Shown: positions 1-6,707, counted from the stretch's first letter. The stretch: 8,280 nt of DNA from Clostridiaceae bacterium (GCA_012729935.1 JAAYBY010000117.1:1-8280), one strand, 5' to 3'. The notes: generated from the sequence alone by a model not told the origin. Made by a program: numbers and translations.

Positions 1-66
1 ACGGTAAAATGAACAAGCATGTTTCGATCGGCTAAACGATCTGTGATCACGTGTAAGCATCACAGC

Positions 67-73
67 AGGAGGT
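67..73 (+). promoter_or_regulatory. Ribosome binding site of the basic low-complexity protein gene
   Basis: A full AGGAGGT lies 5 nt before the ATG at 79. An earlier in-frame ATG at 19 has no comparable site, so this motif decides the start and removes 20 N-terminal residues from the longest open frame. Confidence 0.8.
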
Positions 74-78
74 CATTT

Positions 79-759
79 ATGAGTCAAGCAGACAACCCCA
101 ACCAATCCGGTTCATCACCAAAAGATCCGGCCAGGAATGCAAATCAAAGCCATTCCAATCGGAACAAGCGAACCTATCGTCAATTTGGTCCGGAAACATC
201 ACAGAAAAGTTCCGCCAATCAAAGAAGCACGTCGCCTAATGAGCGATCCGGCAATGAGCGGTCCAGACCGGTTGAACAAAACCGTCCACCGAAAAACAAT
301 CAAAACACAGCGGCTGATCGGACGCAGAGACAGCCTCAGGCAGGTTCGCAGTCAAACAGATCGTCCAGTCGTTCCCGGAATAAAAGAAACAACCGCAGCA
401 GATCACAAACTCCAGCTAACCAGAATCGTCCGGTTGCGGCGAGTAATACACAGCACGACCGCCCGTCGGGTCCGGCTGGCACAGAGATCAAACACCCGGA
501 AAATCGATCCAATCAGACAGTAAAAACCCAGACGCCGAATACTCAGCAAAACCAGGCGGTTAAAAATCAGCAGCCCCGTCGCAAACGTTCATCAAACAGA
601 CCTGCTCAGCACGCATCAGATTCGAACAGATCAGCCAGATGGGAAAAAAAGATTCTGGCCGAAGAGACTTATGAAGATATTCGCAGGGATATAGACCGGA
701 TCGAAAAAGAGATCTGGCTCGAAATTGCCGGACTGCATACCATCAAACTGGATGCCTGA
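79..759 (+). CDS. Hypothetical basic, low-complexity protein with conserved-looking C-terminal helix
   Basis: A 226-residue protein that I do not recognise by function. Residues 1 to about 185 are almost entirely Asn, Gln, Ser, Arg, Pro and Lys with very few hydrophobic residues, which indicates an intrinsically disordered, strongly basic chain; Arg/Ser-rich stretches occur around 93-110 and 167-174. Residues 188-226 change character: starting at WEKK, they form an alternating acidic/basic, amphipathic segment (AEETYEDIRRDIDRIEKEI) that should be a helix or short coiled coil. There is no signal peptide or membrane segment. The start at 79 is chosen from the strong Shine-Dalgarno sequence. The gene sits 57 bp before the decarboxylase-family gene in the same direction. 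The composition suggests nucleic-acid or ribosome contact with the C-terminal helix as a docking element, but that is inference. The continuous open frame with a sharp change in composition, plus the RBS, supports a real gene. Confidence 0.75.
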   Translation: MSQADNPNQSGSSPKDPARNANQSHSNRNKRTYRQFGPETSQKSSANQRSTSPNERSGNERSRPVEQNRPPKNNQNTAADRTQRQPQAGSQSNRSSSRSRNKRNNRSRSQTPANQNRPVAASNTQHDRPSGPAGTEIKHPENRSNQTVKTQTPNTQQNQAVKNQQPRRKRSSNRPAQHASDSNRSARWEKKILAEETYEDIRRDIDRIEKEIWLEIAGLHTIKLDA

Positions 760-816
760 AATCCGGAAATATCCTGAAGTGCCTGTTAACGCCTTTGCCT
801 CTGGAAGGATGCCGTG

Positions 817-2346
817 ATGGATTATACCGATCAGAATCAGCGTCCATTGCTGGAAGCCCTGTATGCATACGCCGCGGAAAATCGAATCAGCTGGCACATG
901 CCGGGACATAACAACGGGGAAGCCTGGCCACTTTCTTTTCGCGGGAATCTGGCATCTATTGATACAACCGAATTAGCTGTGACCGATGATCTCAATCATC
1001 CGGAAGGGCCGGCAAGGCATGCAATGCTGCTGGCGTCGAAGGCATTCGGTTCGGGATACACCCGATTTTTAACATCAGGATCAACAACGGCGATTCAACT
1101 GCTGCTGGCCGCAGCAGTTGGCACAGACGGCAAAATGCTGGTCGCCCGAACCTGTCATCAATCCGTCGTTCACGCAGCTGCCTGTTTAAATATTGAGCTG
1201 ATTTTGTTCCATCAGACCGGCTATCCTGAGCATGAGAATCAGCTTCATCCGAAATTCTCGCTGTTTCCCCAGGCGACCCAAAGAGATGTGGAAGTGGCAA
1301 TGGATGAAAATCCGAATTGCCGGACGGTCTGGCTGACATCACCGGATTATTATGGGAATTGTGCAGCTATCAGACAAATCGCTGATTGTGTTCATCAACG
1401 AGGCGGCCGCCTGCTGGTCGATGAAGCTCACGGAGCTCATTTCTGTTTTGCAGAGGGACTACTGCCTCCGTCAGCGCTGAAATCCGGCGCCGATGCCGCT
1501 GTCCAAAGCGGACACAAAACGCTGCCCGTCCTGACAGGCGGAGCCCTGCTTCACATCAGTCAGGATGCATTGGACAATGGATCACTACCTGCAGAAGAGG
1601 TTGACCGGCTGCTGCCGGTTTTTCAGTCGTCAAGTCCGTCTTTCCCGATCGCTGCCAGTCTGGATTACGCCCGATCTTCTATGGTTGAGGAAGGGAGAGA
1701 GCGTGTACTTGAGCAGCTTGCGCTGTTCGTGGATTTTGGTCTTGACCTGGATCCTCGGCTGATTTGCCGGCCGGAACGAACCTCGTTATCTCTATCAGCG
1801 CAGGGTATTGATTATGACCCTTTACGCCTGGTCGTGACCACGCGGGAACCTGCTTGGCTGTTCGTCGTTAAAGCATTGGCGGCTCAGCTTCACCGGTTGA
1901 AAATGGATATTGAGTACGCAGATCTGACCCGTCTTGTTTTGATTCCTTCTCTGTGGCAGACCCGAGAAAACTGGCAGCTGCTGGCGAGCGTTCTCAATGA
2001 ATCCGTGCGTTCGCTGTCGTTTCAGTCGACCGAAGGCCTGCAACAAGGAACAAAATTGATGGAACTTGAAGAGAAGTGGCGAAATTTTTTGCCGCCACGC
2101 AGCGCAGATCGATCGCTTACTGCTCGCGAAGCCCTGCTTGGCAAACAAAAACGTCAGTATGTTCCGCTATCTGAATCAGCCGGCTATTATGCAGCCAGGC
2201 CACTGGCTCCTTATCCGCCTGGGGTGCCGATCATCTGGCCGGGCGAACGGATCGATGCTGAAGCGGTTGATTTTATGACGGTATTGTTGGAGAATAGCAT
2301 CAGCATCAGTGGGATGACGAACGATCAGGTGCCCGTCATCATGTAA
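817..2346 (+). CDS. Orn/Lys/Arg decarboxylase-family PLP enzyme (YaaO/SpeA-like)
   Basis: A 509-residue fold-type I PLP enzyme of the prokaryotic ornithine/lysine/arginine decarboxylase family. Visible marks in order are HMPGH (27-31), a TDDLNHPEG segment followed by FLTSGSTTAIQ (PLP phosphate region), LLVDEAHGAH with Asp202 as the expected pyridine-nitrogen contact and the nearby His residues, and SGHKTLP with Lys234 as the likely Schiff-base lysine. The C-terminal part contains PLAPYPPGVPIIWPGE, a hallmark of the family's C-terminal domain. Length is close to the roughly 480-residue YaaO-type proteins. Family knowledge predicts decarboxylation of a basic amino acid (agmatine or cadaverine formation), but the substrate cannot be read from sequence. 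The ATG at 817 has GGAAGGA at 803-809; a GTG one codon earlier (814) is an alternative start. The gene ends 20 bp before tmk, the same neighbour as yaaO in Bacillus. Confidence 0.9.
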   Translation: MDYTDQNQRPLLEALYAYAAENRISWHMPGHNNGEAWPLSFRGNLASIDTTELAVTDDLNHPEGPARHAMLLASKAFGSGYTRFLTSGSTTAIQLLLAAAVGTDGKMLVARTCHQSVVHAAACLNIELILFHQTGYPEHENQLHPKFSLFPQATQRDVEVAMDENPNCRTVWLTSPDYYGNCAAIRQIADCVHQRGGRLLVDEAHGAHFCFAEGLLPPSALKSGADAAVQSGHKTLPVLTGGALLHISQDALDNGSLPAEEVDRLLPVFQSSSPSFPIAASLDYARSSMVEEGRERVLEQLALFVDFGLDLDPRLICRPERTSLSLSAQGIDYDPLRLVVTTREPAWLFVVKALAAQLHRLKMDIEYADLTRLVLIPSLWQTRENWQLLASVLNESVRSLSFQSTEGLQQGTKLMELEEKWRNFLPPRSADRSLTAREALLGKQKRQYVPLSESAGYYAARPLAPYPPGVPIIWPGERIDAEAVDFMTVLLENSISISGMTNDQVPVIM

Positions 2347-2348
2347 TC

Positions 2349-2378
2349 TTTTCATCAGGAGCGTATATGTTGTATAAT
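2349..2378 (+). promoter_or_regulatory. Possible promoter overlapping the tmk start
   Basis: A perfect TATAAT at 2373-2378 lies 18 nt after TTTTCA (2349-2354, four of six matches to the -35 consensus). The -10 is inside the first codons of tmk, so a transcript from here would start after the annotated ATG and could serve only yaaQ, holB and ricT, or a shortened Tmk. It may be a chance match. Confidence 0.25.
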
Positions 2379-3044
2379 GAATCCAGGACAACGCACACAG
2401 ATCCGTTATCATCGCCTGCCCGAGGTCGGTTGATTACATTTGAAGGCATTGATGGTTCCGGCAAATCAACACAGATTGACCATTTGTCCCGATCGCTTAC
2501 GGCTTCAGGCCACCAGATCATGGTTTTGAGGGAACCGGGCGGGACTCGGATAGGTGAATCAATCCGAAGTATTTTGCTGGATCGGTCAAACACAGACATG
2601 TGTATGGAAGCTGAACTGCTTTTATTTGCCGCAGCCAGAGCACAGATTGTGCAGGAAGTGATTGTACCGGAACTGGAAGCGGGACGATGGATCATCTGTG
2701 ATCGGTTCGCTGATTCAACAACTGCCTACCAGGGTTATGGACGACAACTGGATCTGGCCGTTATTGCTTCACTGAACCAACTGGCTGTGGGATCATGCAA
2801 ACCGGACATGACGATTTGGCTGGATTTGCCTGTTGAAACGGCACTGGAGCGGCTCGCTCAGCGCGAACGAAAACAGGATCGCATGGATCAGGAAAATATT
2901 GCATTCATGGAACGGACACGCGAAGGCTATCGACAGCTGGCTGATGCAGAACCCGATCGAATCGTCCGGATGGATGCGACACAATCAGAAAAAGAGCTTG
3001 CTGAAATGATTTACCGCACAGTAAGGGAGGACCTAAGCACATGA
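2367..3044 (+). CDS. tmk: Thymidylate kinase
   Basis: Phosphorylates dTMP to dTDP with ATP, the step committing thymidylate to dTTP for DNA synthesis; cytosolic. The 225-residue protein shows the P-loop GIDGSGKST (27-35, Lys33), the REPGGT motif (55-60) that helps bind dTMP, DRF (112-114) followed by STTAYQGYGR, which is the classic thymidylate-kinase signature, and a lid region rich in Arg around 163-172. The chain is about 20 residues longer at its N-terminus than usual because family members generally begin close to ITFEGIDGSGKST. The ATG at 2367 is retained because AGGAG (2357-2361) sits 5 nt before it. The stop overlaps the next start by 4 nt (ATGA), which suggests translational coupling with the c-di-AMP receptor gene. 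Identity is secure; only the N-terminus is open to question. Confidence 0.96.
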   Translation: MLYNESRTTHTDPLSSPARGRLITFEGIDGSGKSTQIDHLSRSLTASGHQIMVLREPGGTRIGESIRSILLDRSNTDMCMEAELLLFAAARAQIVQEVIVPELEAGRWIICDRFADSTTAYQGYGRQLDLAVIASLNQLAVGSCKPDMTIWLDLPVETALERLAQRERKQDRMDQENIAFMERTREGYRQLADAEPDRIVRMDATQSEKELAEMIYRTVREDLST

Positions 3045-3370
3045 AACTCATATTTGCTATTGTACACGACGAAGACAGCCCGCGGCTCATGGCGGAACTG
3101 AACCGGGCAGGTTACCGGGTCACCAAACTCAATTCGACTGGCGGATTTCTCCGCTCCGGCAACACAACGCTCATGATCGTGGTAGACGACGACCAGCTCG
3201 ACGATGTGCTTTCGATCATCAGAAAATATTCCAGCAGCCGACAGGCAGCCATTAACACCAATGTCACACCTTCGTCAATGGGCGGGTCATATATACCCTA
3301 TCCAGTCGAGGTGATGGTCGGTGGCGCAACTGTGTTTGTGCTGAATGTGGAACATTTCGAGAAAATGTAG
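3041..3370 (+). CDS. darA: Cyclic-di-AMP receptor, PII-like (YaaQ/DarA/PstA, DUF970)
   Basis: A 109-residue protein matching the YaaQ family along its whole length: it opens MKLIFAIVHDEDSPRLM, continues with RVTKLNSTGGFLRSGNTTLMI, and closes with YIPYPVEVMVGGATVFVL near the C-terminus. In Bacillus, Listeria and Staphylococcus these proteins are PII-like homotrimers that bind c-di-AMP at subunit interfaces; the TGGFL and SGNTT segments form part of that site. The downstream partner or output is not well defined in the family. GGGAGG at 3025-3030 precedes the ATG, which overlaps the tmk stop by 4 nt. The stop is a single base before holB. The yaaR gene found beside yaaQ in Bacillus is absent. 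An alternative general name is DUF970 family protein; the family call is very firm, whereas actual ligand binding here is inferred. Confidence 0.94.
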   Translation: MKLIFAIVHDEDSPRLMAELNRAGYRVTKLNSTGGFLRSGNTTLMIVVDDDQLDDVLSIIRKYSSSRQAAINTNVTPSSMGGSYIPYPVEVMVGGATVFVLNVEHFEKM

Positions 3371-3371
3371 C

Positions 3372-4385
3372 ATGTTCCATACCATTATTGGTCAAGAGGA
3401 AACAAAGCAGCGCCTCGGTCATGCTCTGACAAGCAATCCGGGGCATGCTTATATCATGACAGGACCTCGCGGCGTTGGACGCAAAACCATCGCCCGGGCC
3501 TTTGCAGCCGGATTGCTTTGTGAAAATCCGGATATGAACGGTGCGTGTGGCCAGTGCCCGTCGTGCCGCTATTTTCAAAACAGCAGCCATCCGGACTACA
3601 GGGAAATTCTGCTGACAGGCAAAGAGAAAGTCATACCGGTTGAAACCGTTCGCCAGCAGATCAGCGGCGATCTCCACCTGCAGCCGCACCTGGGGCGTCG
3701 AAAAGTGTTTTTAATCACAGCGGATGATCTGAATGAACAAGGTCAGAACGCGTTGCTTAAATCGCTTGAAGAACCGCCTGAGCCAGTTGTGTTTTTGCTC
3801 ACTGCGCTCAGTGCTGACCATCTGCTGCCGACAATCGTCTCACGAGCGGTTGTCTGGCCTGTCCGCCGCAGCAAACCGGAAGATCTTGAACAGATATTGC
3901 ACATGAAAGGATTTGACGAAGGTCCTGAAACCGCTTTTTATATCGCATTCAGCGGCGGAATTCCAGGCATTGCCGTTGAGATGGCCGCCAGTGACTGGTT
4001 TGCTGATCTGAGACAGGAAACCATTCAGTTCTTTTTGGATATTCCGACGATCAGCCGGGCTGATCTCTTGACAGACGGCTATGCTTTCCTTGACAATAAT
4101 CGTCAGCGTATGCCAGATTTGCTGGATATACTTGAAAGCCTGATTCGTGATTTGCTGGTACTGCCGGTTTCCAGATCGACTGACAGATTGATCAACGCCG
4201 ATCAGGCGGTCGTGTTGAAACGATTTCTCCAGTTTTGGCAGGACGAGAAGACTGCCAGAACCCATCTGACCCGGTCGCACGAAGCCTTGATGGCTGCCCG
4301 GCGCGGCCTGTCGGTCAATGCCAGCTTTGAAGGGCTGGCTTGTCAATTAATGCTCGCCTTGCGAAAGGAGCTTAAACATGCCTAA
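3372..4385 (+). CDS. holB: DNA polymerase III subunit delta' (clamp loader)
   Basis: Predicted to be the delta' subunit of the replicative clamp loader that opens and loads the beta clamp with DnaX and delta. The 337-residue protein begins MFHTIIGQEETKQRL, the usual AAA+ start of DnaX/delta' proteins. It has a P-loop-like GPRGVGRKT (31-39), a four-cysteine zinc module (Cys50, Cys59, Cys62, Cys65), a degenerate Walker B (VFLITADDL, 112-120), NALLKSLEEPP (126-136), and SRA at 157-159 in place of the SRC motif. An Arg occupies the usual P-loop Lys position and the Walker B is weak, consistent with a subunit that does not hydrolyse ATP. I chose ATG 3372 over ATG 3345 because the family begins there and the upstream gene ends 1 nt before it; no strong RBS is visible, so coupling is likely. 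It overlaps ricT by 8 nt. Being shorter than DnaX and sitting in the tmk-yaaQ-ricT context favours HolB over DnaX. Confidence 0.93.
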   Translation: MFHTIIGQEETKQRLGHALTSNPGHAYIMTGPRGVGRKTIARAFAAGLLCENPDMNGACGQCPSCRYFQNSSHPDYREILLTGKEKVIPVETVRQQISGDLHLQPHLGRRKVFLITADDLNEQGQNALLKSLEEPPEPVVFLLTALSADHLLPTIVSRAVVWPVRRSKPEDLEQILHMKGFDEGPETAFYIAFSGGIPGIAVEMAASDWFADLRQETIQFFLDIPTISRADLLTDGYAFLDNNRQRMPDLLDILESLIRDLLVLPVSRSTDRLINADQAVVLKRFLQFWQDEKTARTHLTRSHEALMAARRGLSVNASFEGLACQLMLALRKELKHA

Positions 4386-5382
4386 AGTTGTTGGTATCCG
4401 GTTTCACGGAACCGGAAAAACCTATCATTTTGACCCGGGATCACATGATCTTCACAAAGGTGATGCTGTGATCGTTGAGACCAGTCAGGGAATAGAGTTT
4501 GGTATTGTGTCCGACGATACCATCGAATTACCGGAGGAAAAACTGGCGGCACCGCTGAAAACAATTCTGCGGCTCGCTGACGCTGACGATCTGATCCGCT
4601 ATGATGAAAACACACAAAAAGAAAAGGAAGCGTTCCAGATCTGTCAGGAGAAGATCGAGACACGAGATCTTGACATGCATCTCGTCAACGTCGAGTGCAC
4701 ATTTGACGGACGGAAGATCATATTCTATTTCACCGCAGACGGACGAATCGATTTTCGTGAGCTTGTCAAGGATCTGGCATCTGTTTTTCACACACGGATC
4801 GAATTGCGTCAAATAGGCGTACGTGATGAAGCCAGGATGATCGGAGGCCTGGGTGTTTGCGGGCGGGAGCTTTGCTGTCGTTCGTATCTGACAGATTTTG
4901 TACCTGTTTCGATTAAAATGGCAAAAGCTCAGAATTTATCGATGAACCCGGCTAAAATTTCCGGCGCCTGCGGCCGGCTCATGTGCTGTCTCAAATATGA
5001 ACATGCCGCCTATGAGGATGTAACCAAGAGGATGCCGCGTCGAGGAACTGTTGTCACAACAGATGAGGGCAGGGGTACGATCGAGTCCGTCAATTTATTA
5101 CGTGAAACAGTAACCGTCCGCCTTGACAAAGGCGGCGATGCCGATCTGCTGACACGACCCTATAATGAACTGGTCATTGGAGAAGGACGGATGCCAAAAA
5201 GCGATCGTCCCCAACCGGAGCATCAACAGGAGAAGGTACCGGTCAAATCCGAAGCCGTCGCTGATCAGTCTGAACAGTCGAACAAGGTGGAAAAGAAAAG
5301 CCGGAAACGACGTTCCGGACGAAGAAGAAGCGGGCGGCCCCGAAAAAAGAATCCGGAGACGCCTTCCGGTGATGCTGTCTGA
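4378..5382 (+). CDS. ricT: RicT (YaaT), PSP1-domain Fe-S protein of the Ric/Y-complex
   Basis: A 334-residue PSP1-family protein. In B. subtilis RicT (YaaT) works with RicA and RicF as an Fe-S-carrying complex that alters RNase Y-dependent mRNA maturation and affects competence, biofilm formation and sporulation. Here the N-terminal half holds VVGIRFHGTGKTYHFDPG and the KGDAVIVETSQGIEFG segment; the central PSP1 core includes FYFTADGRIDFRELVKDLA and RIELRQIGVRDEARMIGGLG. Six cysteines follow in the family pattern CGRELCC (161, 166, 167) and CGRLMCC (198, 203, 204), the likely cluster ligands. Residues from about 275 onward form a variable tail ending in a very basic stretch (288-326, KKSRKRRSGRRRSGRPRKK) before an uncharged end. 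AAAGGAG at 4364-4370 gives a good RBS 7 nt from the ATG, and the gene overlaps holB by 8 nt. The yabA gene usually found downstream in Bacillus is missing. Confidence 0.95.
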   Translation: MPKVVGIRFHGTGKTYHFDPGSHDLHKGDAVIVETSQGIEFGIVSDDTIELPEEKLAAPLKTILRLADADDLIRYDENTQKEKEAFQICQEKIETRDLDMHLVNVECTFDGRKIIFYFTADGRIDFRELVKDLASVFHTRIELRQIGVRDEARMIGGLGVCGRELCCRSYLTDFVPVSIKMAKAQNLSMNPAKISGACGRLMCCLKYEHAAYEDVTKRMPRRGTVVTTDEGRGTIESVNLLRETVTVRLDKGGDADLLTRPYNELVIGEGRMPKSDRPQPEHQQEKVPVKSEAVADQSEQSNKVEKKSRKRRSGRRRSGRPRKKNPETPSGDAV

Positions 5383-5417
5383 ACTGGAATAAGAGCCGGA
5401 CGATGACTAAGCGCGAT

Positions 5418-5443
5418 GACCGGGTGCAACTTGCCCCCGGGTC
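5418..5443 (+). repeat. GC-rich imperfect inverted repeat / hairpin
   Basis: GACC (5418-5421) pairs with GGTC (5440-5443), GGG (5422-5424) with CCC (5435-5437) and GCA (5426-5428) with TGC (5432-5434), leaving an ACT loop and small bulges. No T-tract follows, so it is not a typical intrinsic terminator. It covers the -35 element of the ferredoxin promoter, so it could act as a read-through hairpin for ricT mRNA or as an operator; the function is unknown. Confidence 0.5.
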
Positions 5444-5459
5444 TGGTGAATGATAAAAT
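5431..5459 (+). promoter_or_regulatory. Sigma-A-type promoter of the ferredoxin gene
   Basis: TTGCCC (5431-5436) and TAAAAT (5454-5459) are separated by exactly 17 nt, and a TGA triplet at 5451-5453 gives an extended -10 (TGn). The transcript would start near 5466, leaving a leader of under 20 nt with GGAGGTGA (5471-5478) before the ATG. This suits independent expression of the ferredoxin within the cluster. Confidence 0.6.
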
Positions 5460-5482
5460 GACCTGGAATGGGAGGTGACATA

Positions 5483-5653
5483 ATGGCTTATCGTATAACA
5501 GACGCCTGTATTTTATGCGGTGCTTGTGAAAGTGAATGTCCGACAGAAGCGATTTCTGCCGGTGATACTCAGTATCATATCGATCCTGAAACCTGCATCG
5601 ATTGTGGTGCTTGTGAAGCTGTCTGTCCGACAGGGGCGATCTTACCCGGTTGA
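5483..5653 (+). CDS. Bacterial-type 2[4Fe-4S] ferredoxin
   Basis: A 56-residue low-potential electron carrier with two complete CxxCxxCxxxCP motifs: Cys9, 12, 15, 19 and Cys38, 41, 44, 48. The two halves are internally repeated (CGACESECPTEAI and CGACEAVCPTGAI), as in clostridial ferredoxins, and the length equals the classic 55-residue form. The motifs predict two [4Fe-4S] clusters in the cytosol, carrying electrons for fermentative or reductive enzymes; the partner cannot be read here. A strong RBS (GGAGGTGA) supports ATG 5483, whereas the in-frame ATG at 5468 lies before that RBS and would add only MGGDI. The gene has its own promoter and terminator between ricT and rsmI. Its place beside ricT, whose product also carries Fe-S clusters, may be chance or may reflect shared Fe-S biology; that link is speculative. 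Confidence 0.96.
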   Translation: MAYRITDACILCGACESECPTEAISAGDTQYHIDPETCIDCGACEAVCPTGAILPG

Positions 5654-5673
5654 TTGAGTTTTCTTGAAGCAAG

Positions 5674-5707
5674 AAAGAGGATGTTCACAGAGAACATCCT
5701 CTTTTCT
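5674..5707 (+). terminator. Rho-independent terminator after the ferredoxin gene
   Basis: A perfect 13-bp stem, AAAGAGGATGTTC (5674-5686) with its complement at 5692-5704, encloses the loop ACAGA. The 3' arm runs into a short T-rich tail (TTTTCT, 5702-5707). It lies 20 bp after the ferredoxin stop and should end transcripts from ricT and the ferredoxin before rsmI. Confidence 0.88.
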
Positions 5708-5733
5708 AAACGATATTACCAGAAAGGCTTGGT

Positions 5734-6672
5734 ATGCTACAGTCCGTTACTGATCATGAATCTGTTTCTGGAAAGCCGGCGGTCCTTCAGCCCGGTGTTC
5801 TGACGCTTGTCGGCACGCCGATCGGCAATTTGGATGACCTTTCTCTGCGTGCGGCCGCGGCGTTATCTGAGGCAGATCTGATCGCGGCTGAGGACACGCG
5901 TCGAACCCGTCAGCTTCTGAATCATCTGGGTATTAGGAAAAAGCTGATCAGTTATCATCAGCACAATCTGCGTCAGCGTCAGTCATACCTGATCGATCAG
6001 CTCAAGGCAGGATGCCGCCTGGTGCTGGTTTCTGACGCAGGAATGCCCGGCATCTCAGATCCTGGTTCTGAACTGGCTGCTGCCTGCCTGGACGAGGATA
6101 TTCCCGTATCAGCGATACCCGGTCCGACCGCATTGATTACAGCTCTTGTTGTGTCCGGGCTGGACACAAATCGTTTTGCCTTTGACGGGTTTTTGCCTGT
6201 TTCAGGACAGAAAAGGAAAAACGCTGTTCGTGATCTCCAACGTGAGACAAGAACGATCCTGCTGTATGAAGCACCCCATCGCTTAAGACAGACGCTTAAG
6301 GATCTTTTTGCAAACGGGTTGGGGGAGAGGCGGATCGCAGTGGTCCGCGAACTGACCAAACGGTTCGAGACGATCCTCCGCATGACGGTCGAAGAAGCTC
6401 ATCAAACCATACAGGATGACATGATCCGCGGCGAATATGTGCTGGTTTTGGAAGGGCTGGACGCATATGAATCTCGCGTTCCGCAGACAGATCGTACGGA
6501 CGATGAACCTGACAGGGACCTGGAACTGATCCAATCCATGCTGCAGGAAAATCGATCTGTCCGTGATATCGTCCGAATAATCGCCGGGCAGAGCCGTCGC
6601 AGCCGGAATGCGTTATACCAGCTGGCGCTGCAAACTGAAAGAGAACAGAAAAACACCACAAATAAAGCATGA
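5734..6672 (+). CDS. rsmI: 16S rRNA (cytidine1402-2'-O)-methyltransferase
   Basis: Methylates the ribose of C1402 in the ribosomal decoding centre using S-adenosylmethionine. The 312-residue protein has the TP-methylase (tetrapyrrole methylase-like) fold marks in order: VGTPIGNLDD (26-35), AAEDTRRTRQLL (51-62), SYHQHN (73-78), SDAGMPGISDPG (100-111), IPGPTALITAL (128-138) and LLYEAPHRLRQTL (176-188), then RIAVVRELTKRFE (200-212) and GEYVLVLEG (233-241). The helical C-terminal domain ends with SVRDIVRIIAGQSRRSRNALYQ, typical of the family (275-296). The N-terminus has about 20 more residues than usual before VLTLVGTPIGN, but the only plausible start is ATG 5734, preceded by AGAAAGG (5721-5727). 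The terminator just upstream means it needs its own promoter; a TGGTATGCT extended -10-like match (5730-5738) overlaps the start but lacks a -35 and is unconvincing. yabB and yazA, its usual Bacillus neighbours, are absent. Confidence 0.96.
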   Translation: MLQSVTDHESVSGKPAVLQPGVLTLVGTPIGNLDDLSLRAAAALSEADLIAAEDTRRTRQLLNHLGIRKKLISYHQHNLRQRQSYLIDQLKAGCRLVLVSDAGMPGISDPGSELAAACLDEDIPVSAIPGPTALITALVVSGLDTNRFAFDGFLPVSGQKRKNAVRDLQRETRTILLYEAPHRLRQTLKDLFANGLGERRIAVVRELTKRFETILRMTVEEAHQTIQDDMIRGEYVLVLEGLDAYESRVPQTDRTDDEPDRDLELIQSMLQENRSVRDIVRIIAGQSRRSRNALYQLALQTEREQKNTTNKA

Positions 6673-6707
6673 CAGGCCGCTGCCCGACGTGTGATCTGCC
6701 CGTCTGG

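Noticed and set aside
1..66. Possible -10 (TAAAAT at 5-10) or the tail of an upstream gene (ACG GTA AAA TGA at 1-12)
   Set aside because: The window begins too near: a -35 element or upstream coding sequence cannot be seen, so neither reading can be supported.
137..523. A 128-codon open frame on the + strand inside the first gene
   Set aside because: It overlaps a gene with a good RBS in another frame, lacks an RBS, and its Arg-rich translation follows from the repeated Asn/Gln/Arg codons of the real gene.
3840..4346. A 168-codon open frame on the minus strand opposite holB
   Set aside because: It is antisense to a securely identified gene, has no RBS-linked start, and its translation resembles no family I know.
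5730..5738. Extended -10-like TGGTATGCT at the rsmI start
   Set aside because: No recognisable -35 lies at the right distance and the predicted transcript would begin within the coding sequence.
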